DNA of 21,512 nt from Lutibacter sp. (GCA_004195315.1 SDWL01000008.1:1-21512), one strand, 5' to 3'; counted from the first letter of the stretch, positions 1 through 8,931 are shown. The notes: generated by a model not told the origin, from the letters alone. Numbers and translations: made by a program.

Positions 1-19
1 AGATGTGTATAAGAGACAG
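1..19. other. Tn5/Nextera mosaic-end adapter remnant (artefact)
   Basis: Bases 1-19 read AGATGTGTATAAGAGACAG, which is exactly the 19-bp Tn5 mosaic end used in transposase-based sequencing libraries. It sits flush with the left edge, with no transposase gene or second end in the window. This points to untrimmed adapter at a contig end, not a biological insertion. Genomic sequence begins at about base 20. Confidence 0.93.
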
Positions 20-20
20 A

Positions 21-71
21 TTTGAAGGAATGAAAACAAAACCATCTTTCTTACTAAGGCAAGAATGGTAA
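21..71 (+). CDS. 3' end of a truncated upstream gene
   Basis: Read from base 21, 16 open codons end in TAA at 69-71 and give the C-terminal peptide FEGMKTKPSFLLRQEW. The rest of the gene lies beyond the contig edge. Support is positional: a strong hairpin starts 6 bases after the stop, as expected for an intrinsic terminator. The peptide is too short for a family call. Lactate operons often sit beside a GntR-family regulator (LldR/LutR), which would be a natural candidate here, but nothing in these 16 residues proves it. The frame could also be open by chance. Confidence 0.35.
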   Translation, partial: FEGMKTKPSFLLRQEW

Positions 72-77
72 AACAAA

Positions 78-108
78 CCACTAATAAAACATTATGTTTT
101 ATTAGTGG
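78..108 (+). terminator. 13-bp perfect hairpin upstream of the lactate operon
   Basis: CCACTAATAAAAC (78-90) pairs perfectly with GTTTTATTAGTGG (96-108) around the 5-base loop ATTAT. It lies just after the putative stop at 69-71 and about 115 bases before the permease start. The downstream flank ATTTGT is only moderately T-rich, so terminator is the likeliest reading. It could instead be a structured 5' leader element of the lactate operon or an operator. Confidence 0.6.
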
Positions 109-222
109 ATTTGTACTACTAGAAATTTAAGGGAGACAATATGATTTAAAATCTCTTATAAGATCCAAAATAAGGGAATTAAAATAAGACCAATTTAATT
201 TTAACTAAAAAAATATTTTATT

Positions 223-1941
223 ATGAGTTTATCAATTCAAGCCCTTTTAGCTTTCTTTCCAATTCTTTTGGCTGGTATTTTACTTGTTGGATTAAGATGG
301 CCAGCAAAAAGAGCGATGCCAATAGTGTTTTTAGTAACATTTATTATAGCATTATTTGCTTGGGAAATGCCAATTAACAGAATATTCGCTTCAACGTTTC
401 AAGGTTTAGGAATAACAGCCTCAATTTTATGGATTATTTTTGGAGCTATTTTACTATTAAATACATTGAAGCATTCAGGTGCCATTAAAGTAATTCGCGC
501 TGGATTTACCAATATTAGTACAGACAGACGTGTTCAAGTAATTATCATCGCCTGGTTATTTGGAAGTTTTATTGAAGGAGCTTCAGGTTTTGGAACACCA
601 GCAGCAATTGCAGCACCATTACTTGTTGGATTAGGTTTTCCAGCTATGGCAGCTGTAATAGTTGGTATGATGATTCAATCAACACCCGTATCATTTGGAG
701 CTGTTGGAACACCTATTGTGATTGGTGTTGATGCTGGTTTAAGAACAAGTGAATTATCAACACAACTAATTAAAGCTGGTTCCAGTTGGGATCAATTTTT
801 AATGCTAATTACTTCTGAAGTTGCAATCATTCACGCAATTATTGGAACTTTAATTCCATTGTTTATGTGTATCATGTTAACACGATATTTCGGGAAAAAC
901 AAATCTTGGTCAGAAGGATTATCTATTGCTCCTTTTGCAATTTTTTCAGGATTAGCATTTACCATTCCATATGCATTAACTGGGGTGTTTTTAGGCCCTG
1001 AATTCCCATCTATTATTGGAGCTTTAGTTGGATTAATTATTGTAGTTACAGCAGCAAAAAAGAAGTTTTTAGTACCTAAAGATACTTGGGATTTTGAACC
1101 TTCAAAAAATTGGCCTTCAACATGGATTGGAGATATTGAAGTGAAATTAGAAAGATTAGCAGGAAAAACCTCACAATTATCACTAGGAAAAGCCTGGCTT
1201 CCTTACCTTTTAGTAGCCATATTCTTAGTACTTAGCAGAATTCATCAGTTAGGTATTAATACAGCATTAAAATATGTAACGCTCTCATTCAAAGATATTT
1301 TGGGAGAAGTAGGTATTAGCACTTCATTCTCACCCCTATATTTACCAGGTGGTATTATGATTATGGTGGTTTTAATCACCTATTTTTTACACAAAATGAA
1401 GACAAAAGAACTAACTCAAGCAATTGGAGAATCTTCCAAAACTCTAATAGGTGCCGGTTTTGTTTTAGTATTTACTATACCTATGGTTAGAATCTTAATT
1501 AATTCCGGCGTAAATGAAATGGGATATTCAAGTATGCCTATTGCTATGGCAGAATGGGTTGCAAACGCTGTTGGAGGTGTTTATCCTGCTTTCGCTTCTT
1601 TAGTTGGAGCATTAGGAGCATTTATTGCAGGTTCTAATACCGTTTCTAATATGATGCTCTCTCAATTTCAGTTTTCTACAGCAACCTCTTTAGGTTTAAC
1701 CGGTTCGGTTATGGTTGCTCTTCAAGCTGTAGGAGCTGCGGCAGGAAATATGATCGCTATTCATAATGTAGTAGCGGCTTCAGCAACGGTTGGATTGCTA
1801 GGAAGGGAAGGTTTTATTTTACGAAGAACCATCCTCCCTACCCTCTATTATGTTGTTTTTGCTGGAATTATTGGTTTAATAATGTTATATGGATTTGGAA
1901 TAACTGATGATTTAACAGTTTACCTAAATTCTTTAAAATAA
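223..1941 (+). CDS. lctP: L-lactate permease, LctP family
   Basis: This is an inner-membrane importer of lactate (the family also moves glycolate and D-lactate), probably by proton symport. The 572-residue protein is almost entirely hydrophobic, with about a dozen or more membrane segments and no cleavable signal. The family stretch EGASGFGTPAAIAAP is at residues 118-132, and a second Gly/Ala/Ser-rich region (GALGAFIAGSNTVSNMM) lies in the C-terminal half, as in LctP/LldP proteins. Length agrees with the family. It is the first gene of the operon and the next gene starts 7 bases after its stop, so the six downstream lactate genes are probably co-transcribed with it. The start at 223 is preceded by an A/T-rich leader without a Shine-Dalgarno site, usual in Bacteroidota. 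The exact substrate is inferred from operon context. Confidence 0.92.
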   Translation: MSLSIQALLAFFPILLAGILLVGLRWPAKRAMPIVFLVTFIIALFAWEMPINRIFASTFQGLGITASILWIIFGAILLLNTLKHSGAIKVIRAGFTNISTDRRVQVIIIAWLFGSFIEGASGFGTPAAIAAPLLVGLGFPAMAAVIVGMMIQSTPVSFGAVGTPIVIGVDAGLRTSELSTQLIKAGSSWDQFLMLITSEVAIIHAIIGTLIPLFMCIMLTRYFGKNKSWSEGLSIAPFAIFSGLAFTIPYALTGVFLGPEFPSIIGALVGLIIVVTAAKKKFLVPKDTWDFEPSKNWPSTWIGDIEVKLERLAGKTSQLSLGKAWLPYLLVAIFLVLSRIHQLGINTALKYVTLSFKDILGEVGISTSFSPLYLPGGIMIMVVLITYFLHKMKTKELTQAIGESSKTLIGAGFVLVFTIPMVRILINSGVNEMGYSSMPIAMAEWVANAVGGVYPAFASLVGALGAFIAGSNTVSNMMLSQFQFSTATSLGLTGSVMVALQAVGAAAGNMIAIHNVVAASATVGLLGREGFILRRTILPTLYYVVFAGIIGLIMLYGFGITDDLTVYLNSLK

Positions 1942-1948
1942 AAAATTT

Positions 1949-4774
1949 ATGCTACAAGAAAGTTATACCCAATTTTTGGAAGAAATATCTAAAGAAATTA
2001 GTTCTGATAGAATTTTCACAGACAAAGCTAGCACATTAGCTTATGGTACAGATGCTAGTTTTTATAGATTGATTCCAAAAATTGTAGTTCAATCTAAATC
2101 TATTGAAGAAATATCTTTCCTGCTAGAAAAAGCAACTAAATTAAACTTACCTGTCACTTTCAGGGCAGCAGGAACCAGTTTATCGGGGCAGGCTATTTCA
2201 GATTCGATTCTAATTTTGACATCAAAATATTGGACTGATTATGAAGTTCTGGAAAAAGGAAATCGTATAAAGTTGCAACCGGGTGTAATTGGAGCAAGAG
2301 CAAATGTACTATTAAAACCTTATGGGCGAAAAATAGGTCCAGATCCGGCTTCTATAAATTCGGCTATGATTGGAGGTATAGCAGCTAACAATGCCAGTGG
2401 CATGTGTTGTGGAACTGCACAAAACTCTTATAAAACATTAGAAAGTTTAAAAATAATTTTTTATGATGGCTTTGTATTAGATACAACTAATTCAGAAAGT
2501 ATTGAGGATTTCAAAACGCATCATGCAACCATATACAATAGTATTGTTGAAATAATAAATGAAACCCAAAATAACCAACAATTAGTAGAACGTATTCATC
2601 ATAAATATAAAATGAAGAATACAACAGGGTATAGTTTAAATGCACTAGTAGATTATACTAACCCAATTGAAGTGATTACACATTTAATGATAGGTTCCGA
2701 AGGAACCTTGGGAATGATTGCTGAAATTACATATAATACAGTAGAAGATCACGCTTTTAAAGCAAGTGCATTAATGATTTTTGAAAATATTGAAATGGCG
2801 TGTAATGTAGTTTCAATACTAAAATCTGCGCCAGTTGCTGCTGTAGAATTAATGGATAGAGCGAGTTTAAAATCTGTAGAAAATATGGATGGTGTCCCAA
2901 ACTATCTTCCAACATTAAGTGAAGGTGCTTCTGCTGTTTTAGTTGAAACTGTAGCACCCAATAATGAACAATTGTTGGCACAGATTATTGAAATTGAAAA
3001 AGCAATCCATCACATAGAACCCGAATTACCTTTTAAATTTACAGATGATTCATCACTGTACAATCAATATTGGAAAATACGAAAAGGATTGTTTCCAACG
3101 GTAGGTGCTATTAGAAAAATTGGAACAACAGTTATCATTGAAGATATTACATTTCCAGTCCCAAGACTTGCTGAAGGAACTTTAGATTTACAAGCTTTAT
3201 TTAAAAAATACAACTATAATGAGGCTGTAATTTTTGGGCACGCTTTAGATGGAAATCTGCATTTTGTTTTTACACAAGATTTTGGAATTGCTTCAGAAAT
3301 TAAAAGATACGAAGCTTTTATGAAAGAATTAGCAATTTTGGTTGTTGATAAATATGATGGTGCATTAAAATCAGAACACGGTACAGGCAGAAATATGGCT
3401 CCTTTTGTAGAGAAGGAATGGGGACCTGAAGCTTATTCTATAATGAAAAGGATTAAACAAATTTTTGATCCAAAAGGAATTATTAATCCAGGGGTAATTA
3501 TTAATGATGATAAAACTGTTCATTTAAAAAATTTAAAACCATTACCAAAAGCTGATAGTCAAATTGATAAATGTATAGAGTGTGGTTTTTGTGAGCCCTA
3601 TTGCGTTTCTAACAATATAGGTTTTTCTCCAAGACAACGTATTGTTTTACATAGAGAAATGAGCAGATTAGAAGCCGAAGGTTTTTCAAAAGAAGCGAGG
3701 GAATTTGAAAAATCGTTTGAATATGGTTTTGATTCAATGTGTGCTACAGATGGTTTATGCATGTTGGGTTGCCCAGTTAAAATTGATACCGGAGATTATG
3801 TAAAACGTGTTAGAGCAAAAAAACTATCTGGTAATAAAATAGCTAAAATAGTTGCTAATAACTTAAGTCTAACAACAAAAAGTATTCGAGTAGGCTTAAC
3901 GGCAAGTCACGCAATTGCAAATATTATTGGTAATAAAAACTATAATAAAGTGGTTGGGGCTGCAACCTCTATTTTAGGACAAAAGACAGAATGGAACGAA
4001 TATACACCTAAAGCAACACGTATTCAAAAAATAAATCCAGTTCAATTAAAACCTAACGCATTAAAAGTTGTTTATTTTACAAGTTGCATTAACAGAACTA
4101 TGGGTGCTTCAAATACCTATTCTGATGAAAATACTGTTTTTAACAAAACTGTTGCAATTTTAAACAAAGCTAATTGTGAAATTATTTACCCAGATAATAG
4201 TAATAATTTATGTTGTGGATTGGCTTTTAAATCACAAGGATTTGCAGACGCTGCGACTTTAGCATCCAATAAATTATACGTTAGTTTACAAAAAGCAAGT
4301 AATAATGGCGAGTATCCAATTGTATGTGATATGAGTCCTTGCTCACTACAAATGAAAGAATCTATGGAAGGCTCTTCTTTAAAATTATATGATATCGTCA
4401 ATTTCACTACTACATATTTATTAGATCGTTTAGAATTTACTCCTGTAAACAAAGAGGTTGCTGTATTTTCAGTTTGTAGTTTAAAAAAATTGGGAATTGA
4501 TGAGCAATTGTATTCAATTGCGAAATTATGTTCTACTAAAGTATATACACCAAAAACTAATTGCTGTGGCTTTGCGGGAAATAAAGGTTTTATGTTTCCT
4601 GAATTAAATGAACATGGCTTAAGAACATTAGATAAACAAATTCCTGAAAGTGTAACAGAAGGATACGCAACAAGCAGAACTTGTGAAATTGGGTTGAGTA
4701 AACACAGTAAAACAGACTTTAAATCAATTGTCAATCTAATTGACCTAGCAACAAAATCAAAAAATAATATATAA
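1949..4774 (+). CDS. FAD- and Fe-S-dependent D-lactate dehydrogenase-type oxidoreductase
   Basis: This 941-residue multidomain flavoprotein probably oxidises D-lactate to pyruvate and passes electrons to the quinone pool. Domains in order: an FAD-binding PCMH/VAO domain (about 40-260, with RAAGTSLSGQ at 72-81 and GPDPASI at 130-136), an FAD-oxidase C-terminal domain (about 265-515, with HALDGNLH at 431-438 and EHGTGR at 476-481), a ferredoxin-like part (C542, C545, C548, C552 and C598, C604, C608-P), and two CCG modules (CCG at 755-757 and 872-874). This is the same build as the Dld-II/YdiJ-type fusions, in which GlcD-like and GlcF-like parts are one chain. It has no signal peptide and is probably cytoplasmic and membrane-associated. 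It follows the permease by 7 bases and precedes the porin by 10. The D-lactate assignment comes from context; related proteins use D-2-hydroxyglutarate or glycolate. I see no frameshift or missing cluster cysteine. Confidence 0.8.
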   Translation: MLQESYTQFLEEISKEISSDRIFTDKASTLAYGTDASFYRLIPKIVVQSKSIEEISFLLEKATKLNLPVTFRAAGTSLSGQAISDSILILTSKYWTDYEVLEKGNRIKLQPGVIGARANVLLKPYGRKIGPDPASINSAMIGGIAANNASGMCCGTAQNSYKTLESLKIIFYDGFVLDTTNSESIEDFKTHHATIYNSIVEIINETQNNQQLVERIHHKYKMKNTTGYSLNALVDYTNPIEVITHLMIGSEGTLGMIAEITYNTVEDHAFKASALMIFENIEMACNVVSILKSAPVAAVELMDRASLKSVENMDGVPNYLPTLSEGASAVLVETVAPNNEQLLAQIIEIEKAIHHIEPELPFKFTDDSSLYNQYWKIRKGLFPTVGAIRKIGTTVIIEDITFPVPRLAEGTLDLQALFKKYNYNEAVIFGHALDGNLHFVFTQDFGIASEIKRYEAFMKELAILVVDKYDGALKSEHGTGRNMAPFVEKEWGPEAYSIMKRIKQIFDPKGIINPGVIINDDKTVHLKNLKPLPKADSQIDKCIECGFCEPYCVSNNIGFSPRQRIVLHREMSRLEAEGFSKEAREFEKSFEYGFDSMCATDGLCMLGCPVKIDTGDYVKRVRAKKLSGNKIAKIVANNLSLTTKSIRVGLTASHAIANIIGNKNYNKVVGAATSILGQKTEWNEYTPKATRIQKINPVQLKPNALKVVYFTSCINRTMGASNTYSDENTVFNKTVAILNKANCEIIYPDNSNNLCCGLAFKSQGFADAATLASNKLYVSLQKASNNGEYPIVCDMSPCSLQMKESMEGSSLKLYDIVNFTTTYLLDRLEFTPVNKEVAVFSVCSLKKLGIDEQLYSIAKLCSTKVYTPKTNCCGFAGNKGFMFPELNEHGLRTLDKQIPESVTEGYATSRTCEIGLSKHSKTDFKSIVNLIDLATKSKNNI

Positions 4775-4784
4775 ATCTTAAATT

Positions 4785-6029
4785 ATGAAAAACCACATTC
4801 TTTTATTCTCTTTTTTAGCGCTGTTTTTAGCACCAAATATTTCTATTGCGCAGGAAGAAGAAAAAGTAACTGTTAAAATTAGTGGTCATATTTGGGCTGA
4901 AAGCATTTTTGACACCAGACAAACCGTTAATGCAAGAGAAGGTGATGTTCTTTTATTTCCTGCAAAAAAACTCTTAGATAAAAATGGCGAAGACATAAAT
5001 GCTAAAGCCAGTTTTAATATGTTAAATATACATTCCAGAGCAAGACTTAAAATAACGGCTCCAACATTTTTGAATGCCAAAGTTTCTGGATTAATTGAAG
5101 GTGATTTTGTAGGTTCTGCAAATGATAAAATTGGTTTATTCCGTTTGCGACATGCCATGGTAAAATTAAATTGGGCTAAATCAGAATTATTAGCCGGTCA
5201 ATATTGGCATCCAATGTTTACTACAGATGTTTACCCGCAAGTAGCATCCTGGGGGGCAGCTCTACCCTACTTTCCTTTAGAAAGAAGTGCCCAGTTACGT
5301 TATAGTTATGGCGCAACAGAGAATTCAAAACTTTCAATAACGGCATCAACTCAATTAGATTTTAAATCTACAGGTCCAAATGGACCGTCAACAGAATATA
5401 TAAGAAATGCTGCTGTACCTGAGTTTAATTTAACGTATGTTCTTGGTTTAAAATCTAATTTTTTAATTGGAGCCAATGTTGGTTACAAAACCTTAAAACC
5501 ACAATTATCTTATACGGTTAATGCATTAACATATAAATCTGAAGAAAGTATAGGTAGTTATCACTTAAATTTATTCAGTAAAATTAAAATGGATAACGCA
5601 GCTATTAGATTAGGTGCTATTTACGGGCAAAACTTGTATGATTTTGTAATGTTAGGGGGTTATGGTGTATCTGGAACTAACGCAAATGGTGAATCTGAAT
5701 ATACAAATTTTAAAACGGGTAGTTATTGGCTTGATGTTGATTCAGGCTTAATTGGAGAAAAGATTACTTTAGGTTTATATGCAGGTTACACTAAAAATTA
5801 TGGAGCCGATAATCCAATTACTGGTGCTGTTTATGCAAGAGGAACTGATATTGATTTTAGTTACCGTATTTCTCCTAGAATAATTTATGGGATAGGTAAT
5901 GTTAGATTTAGATGTGAAGTAGCTTACGATACTGCTGCTTATGGAACACCTGATGCTAATTACAAAGTTCAAAACACCAATAATGTTAGCAACATTAGAT
6001 TTCTATTTGCAACAACACTGCATTTTTAA
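4785..6029 (+). CDS. DcaP-like outer-membrane porin of the lactate operon
   Basis: A predicted outer-membrane beta-barrel of 414 residues. It has a Sec signal peptide (residues 1 to about 22, ending SIAQ), a run of alternating-residue strands, and a C-terminal aromatic residue (TTLHF) suited to BAM insertion. The region 102-176 resembles DcaP-type trimeric porins: EGDFVG (105-110), RLRHAMV (120-126), LLAGQYWHPMF (135-145), then a conserved Pro and Trp-Gly and RSAQLRYSYG (167-176). DcaP porins pass small negatively charged molecules, which would suit lactate. It starts 10 bases after the dehydrogenase and is followed by a short gap and lutA. Its place inside the operon implies a dedicated route for the operon's substrate across the outer membrane. 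Barrel and export are well supported; family and substrate are inferred. Confidence 0.72.
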   Translation: MKNHILLFSFLALFLAPNISIAQEEEKVTVKISGHIWAESIFDTRQTVNAREGDVLLFPAKKLLDKNGEDINAKASFNMLNIHSRARLKITAPTFLNAKVSGLIEGDFVGSANDKIGLFRLRHAMVKLNWAKSELLAGQYWHPMFTTDVYPQVASWGAALPYFPLERSAQLRYSYGATENSKLSITASTQLDFKSTGPNGPSTEYIRNAAVPEFNLTYVLGLKSNFLIGANVGYKTLKPQLSYTVNALTYKSEESIGSYHLNLFSKIKMDNAAIRLGAIYGQNLYDFVMLGGYGVSGTNANGESEYTNFKTGSYWLDVDSGLIGEKITLGLYAGYTKNYGADNPITGAVYARGTDIDFSYRISPRIIYGIGNVRFRCEVAYDTAAYGTPDANYKVQNTNNVSNIRFLFATTLHF

Positions 6030-6053
6030 ATAATAAATTCAGAAATTATTATT
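6029..6053 (+). repeat. Short AT hairpin between porin gene and lutA
   Basis: AATAATAA (6029-6036) pairs with TTATTATT (6046-6053) around a 9-base loop, starting at the last base of the porin stop codon. The stem is all A-T and no T-run follows, so it is a weak terminator at best. It may mark RNA processing or partial attenuation within the operon, or be chance in AT-rich DNA. Confidence 0.3.
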
Positions 6054-6096
6054 AACTTAAGGTGAAATATAAATCACTCATTTAACTATTATTCAA

Positions 6097-6834
6097 ATGA
6101 AAGTAGGTCTGTTTATACCATGTTATATTAATCAACTATATCCAAAAGTTGGAATTGCTACGTTAGAATTATTAGAAAAATTAGGCGTAGATGTATATTA
6201 TCCAACAAATCAAACTTGTTGCGGACAACCTTTAGGGAATTCAGGATACGAATCTGATGCAAAAGGAGCTTGTGCAGTTTTTGTTAAAAACTTTAAAGAA
6301 TACGATTATGTTGTAGGTCCATCAGGAAGTTGTGTTTATCACGTTAATCAACATTTTGATATATTGCCTCAAACGGAAGATGTTAAAAAGATTAGAAAAA
6401 ACACCTATGAATTATGCGATTTCATAGTGAATGTATTGGATAAAAAAGTAATAGGGGCTTCATTTCCATTCAAAGTTGGGTTGCATAAAAGCTGCCATGG
6501 TTTAAGAGGATTAAAATTAGGCTCTTGCTCTGAAAGAATGGTCCCCTATTATTCTACTGAAGAATTGTTATTAAAAGAAGTGAAAGGAATTGAACTGATG
6601 TCATTAAATAGAAAAGATGAATGCTGTGGTTTTGGGGGAACGTTTTCAGTTTTTGAAGAGGCCATATCTGTTAAAATGGGTAAAGACCGAATTCAGGATC
6701 ATTTAGATAACGGAGTAGAAGTTATTACAGGAGCAGATCATTCTTGTTTAATGCATTTGGAAGGGTTATTAAATCGAAATAATCAACCAATAAAAGTAAT
6801 GCATATTGCCGAAATTTTAAATAATAGCATTTAG
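6097..6834 (+). CDS. lutA: Lactate utilisation protein A (CCG-domain Fe-S subunit)
   Basis: LutA is the CCG-domain subunit of the cytoplasmic LutABC complex that oxidises L-lactate to pyruvate; it is also known as YkgE. The 245-residue protein has the two expected cysteine-rich modules: C41-C42-G with C79 (PSGSCVYH) in the first, and C133 (HKSCHG), C176-C177-G (DECCGFGGTFSV) and C217 (ADHSCLMHL) in the second. These are ligands of the unusual cysteine-rich clusters also found in heterodisulfide reductase subunit B. The opening MKVGLFIPCYINQLYP is the family N-terminus and fixes the start at 6097. The stop is 2 bases before lutB. The 67-base gap upstream could hold an internal promoter, but I see no clear one. 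GlcF-like proteins are the main alternative and lack this partner set. Confidence 0.93.
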   Translation: MKVGLFIPCYINQLYPKVGIATLELLEKLGVDVYYPTNQTCCGQPLGNSGYESDAKGACAVFVKNFKEYDYVVGPSGSCVYHVNQHFDILPQTEDVKKIRKNTYELCDFIVNVLDKKVIGASFPFKVGLHKSCHGLRGLKLGSCSERMVPYYSTEELLLKEVKGIELMSLNRKDECCGFGGTFSVFEEAISVKMGKDRIQDHLDNGVEVITGADHSCLMHLEGLLNRNNQPIKVMHIAEILNNSI

Positions 6835-6836
6835 TT

Positions 6837-8204
6837 ATGAGCCATTCTGATAAAGCAGAAATATTCAACAAAAATGAAGCAAAGGTCAATTGGCATGATA
6901 AAGCTTTATGGTTTGTTAGAGAAAAAAGAGATACAGCTGCCCATAAAGTTAAGGGATGGGAATATTTGAGAGAGTTAGCCTCAGGAATTAAAGCAAATGT
7001 ATTGTCTAACTTAGACGAATACCTGATTGAATTTGAGGCGAATGCTCAAAAAAACGGAATTAAAGTACATTGGGCTTCAACTGCTGAAGAGCATAATAAA
7101 ATTGTTCATAGCATTCTTTCTGAAACTAATGCTAAAAAAGTGGTTAAAAGTAAGTCTATGCTTACTGAAGAATGCCATTTAAATCCCTATTTAGAAAATA
7201 AGGGAATTGAAGTTATAGATACCGATTTAGGAGAGCGTATTGTTCAATTGGCAAAAGAAGCACCAAGTCATATTGTTCTACCTGCCATTCATAAAACAAA
7301 AGAAGAAGTTGATGAATTATTTCAAAAACATTTAGGAACAAAACCAAGTAAAGGAAATCCTGAATATTTAACAAATGAAGCCAGAAAGCATCTTAGAGAT
7401 AAATTTCTAAAAGCAGATGCTGCAATCACAGGTGTTAACTTTGCAATTGCTGAAACAGGTGGTTTTGTTGTTTGCACTAATGAAGGAAATGCAGATATGG
7501 GAGCGCATTTGACAAAAGTTCATATTGCTTGTATGGGAATAGAAAAAATTATTCCAAAAGAATCTCATTTAGGTGTCTTTTTACGTCTATTAGCACGAAG
7601 TGCAACCGGACAACCCATAACAACTTACTCTTCACATTTCAATAAGCCTGCATCAGGAACTGAAATGCATATTGTAATTGTAGATAATGGCAGAACTGAA
7701 CAATTAAGTCGTGAAGATTTTAGATCATCATTACATTGTATTCGCTGTGGAGCTTGTATGAATACATGCCCTATTTATAGAAGAAGCGGAGGGCATAGTT
7801 ATAATGCAACTATTCCAGGACCAATAGGTTCTATTTTATCACCAGGAAAAGATTTAACAAAACATAGTTCACTTCCTTTTGCTTCTACATTATGCGGTTC
7901 TTGCACAAATGTTTGTCCTGTAAAAATTAATATTCATGAGCAATTATATAAATGGCGACAAATAATAGTAAAAGATGTTAAACAGCCATTCATAAAAAAA
8001 ACAACACTAAAAATAGTAGGTAAAGTTTTAGCACAACCTAAATTATATGCAATATTTGGAAAATCAGCAAGGTGGCTGATTACTTATGCGCCTAGATTTA
8101 TGGTCTATTCTAGGTTGAATACTTGGGGAAAATCGAGAGAGCTTCCAAAAATTGAAAATGGTAACTTTGATCAATGGTATAAAAACAGAAATAAAAATGG
8201 GTAG
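6837..8204 (+). CDS. lutB: Lactate utilisation protein B (Fe-S subunit)
   Basis: LutB (YkgF) is the iron-sulfur electron-transfer subunit of LutABC. The 455-residue chain has an N-terminal LUD domain (about 60-290, with AETGGFVVCTNEGN) and a ferredoxin-like domain with C301, C304, C307, C311-P and C353, C356, C360-P. A DUF3390-like tail follows from about 375 to the end. Length and order match the family. The start lies 2 bases after the lutA stop and the last 8 bases overlap the start of lutC, so translational coupling of all three subunits is likely. All expected cysteines are present and the reading frame is intact. Confidence 0.94.
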   Translation: MSHSDKAEIFNKNEAKVNWHDKALWFVREKRDTAAHKVKGWEYLRELASGIKANVLSNLDEYLIEFEANAQKNGIKVHWASTAEEHNKIVHSILSETNAKKVVKSKSMLTEECHLNPYLENKGIEVIDTDLGERIVQLAKEAPSHIVLPAIHKTKEEVDELFQKHLGTKPSKGNPEYLTNEARKHLRDKFLKADAAITGVNFAIAETGGFVVCTNEGNADMGAHLTKVHIACMGIEKIIPKESHLGVFLRLLARSATGQPITTYSSHFNKPASGTEMHIVIVDNGRTEQLSREDFRSSLHCIRCGACMNTCPIYRRSGGHSYNATIPGPIGSILSPGKDLTKHSSLPFASTLCGSCTNVCPVKINIHEQLYKWRQIIVKDVKQPFIKKTTLKIVGKVLAQPKLYAIFGKSARWLITYAPRFMVYSRLNTWGKSRELPKIENGNFDQWYKNRNKNG

Positions 8205-8778
8205 AGAATCAATTTTAAATTCGATAAAAAGGCATAAACCAGCATTGGTATTAGTTCCTGAAATAAATCTGAATTTATTTTCAGAAGATATTGATCTATT
8301 AGAAACATTTAAACATAATGTTGAATTAGTAGGTGGAAATATTAAAGATTTAGAACATCTCAATGATTTAAATTCTGTAATTAAAAAGCTGTATCCAAAA
8401 GCAGAAAGAATTGTAGATGAAGTATCAGCATCCAATTTAGGGACTGTTTTAATTACTAAAGAAACTGATCCGCATACTCTTGAGAATGTGGATTTGGCAA
8501 TTATAAAAGCCGAGTTTGGAATTGTTGAAAACGGATCAGTTTGGATTTCTGAAGATCAGTTTCCAATAAGAGTATTACCATTTATCACAAATGATTTAGT
8601 AATAATTCTTTCAAAAAAAGACTTGTGTTTGCATATGCATGATGCCTATAAAATTATTTCTGACAGAAAACGAACTTTTGGTCTTTTTATATCAGGACCT
8701 TCTAAAACCGCCGATATAGAACAATGTTTAGTTATTGGGGCTCAAGGAGCAATGAGCCTAACTATATTGCTTGTTTAG
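8197..8778 (+). CDS. lutC: Lactate utilisation protein C (LUD domain)
   Basis: LutC (YkgG) is the small LUD-domain subunit of LutABC. I place the start at the ATG at 8197, giving 193 residues beginning MGRESILNSIKR, typical of LutC. The frame is open back to an ATG at 8152, but the extra 15 residues would overlap lutB by 53 bases and do not look like the family. With the chosen start the overlap is only ATGGGTAG, which suits translational coupling. Family motifs are GIVENGSVWI (108-117) and GPSKTADIEQ (157-166), followed by GAQGAM where many relatives have a GxHGP-like sequence. It is the last gene of the operon; the 153-base gap to the convergent cupin gene shows no clear intrinsic terminator. 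Confidence 0.92.
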   Translation: MGRESILNSIKRHKPALVLVPEINLNLFSEDIDLLETFKHNVELVGGNIKDLEHLNDLNSVIKKLYPKAERIVDEVSASNLGTVLITKETDPHTLENVDLAIIKAEFGIVENGSVWISEDQFPIRVLPFITNDLVIILSKKDLCLHMHDAYKIISDRKRTFGLFISGPSKTADIEQCLVIGAQGAMSLTILLV

Positions 8779-8931
8779 AATCATTTTTTTCATTTAAACA
8801 GTCTCATTTAAAAATTCCATAAAAACAAAATTTATATTTCTAACGTAGTTCAGAAACAAACCAAATACACCCTTTCGTAGAATAACTATTTTACCTGTAG
8901 AAAAAAAATAAAATTTTCACTTCTATACTTT

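Noticed and set aside
1..19. Real Tn5-like transposon end
   Set aside because: There is no transposase, second end or target duplication, and it is flush with the window edge; adapter carry-over explains it.
181..222. GACCAATT half-site as a GntR/LldR operator before lctP
   Set aside because: Only one half is present near 190 and no matching inverted half follows, so it is not distinguishable from chance.
4186..4734. 182-codon open frame on the minus strand inside the dehydrogenase gene
   Set aside because: It lies wholly opposite conserved CCG-domain coding sequence and its translation has no family resemblance; it is an antisense shadow.
8152..8196. Upstream ATG for lutC
   Set aside because: It would add 15 residues unlike LutC and extend the overlap with lutB to 53 bases; the ATG at 8197 gives the family N-terminus.
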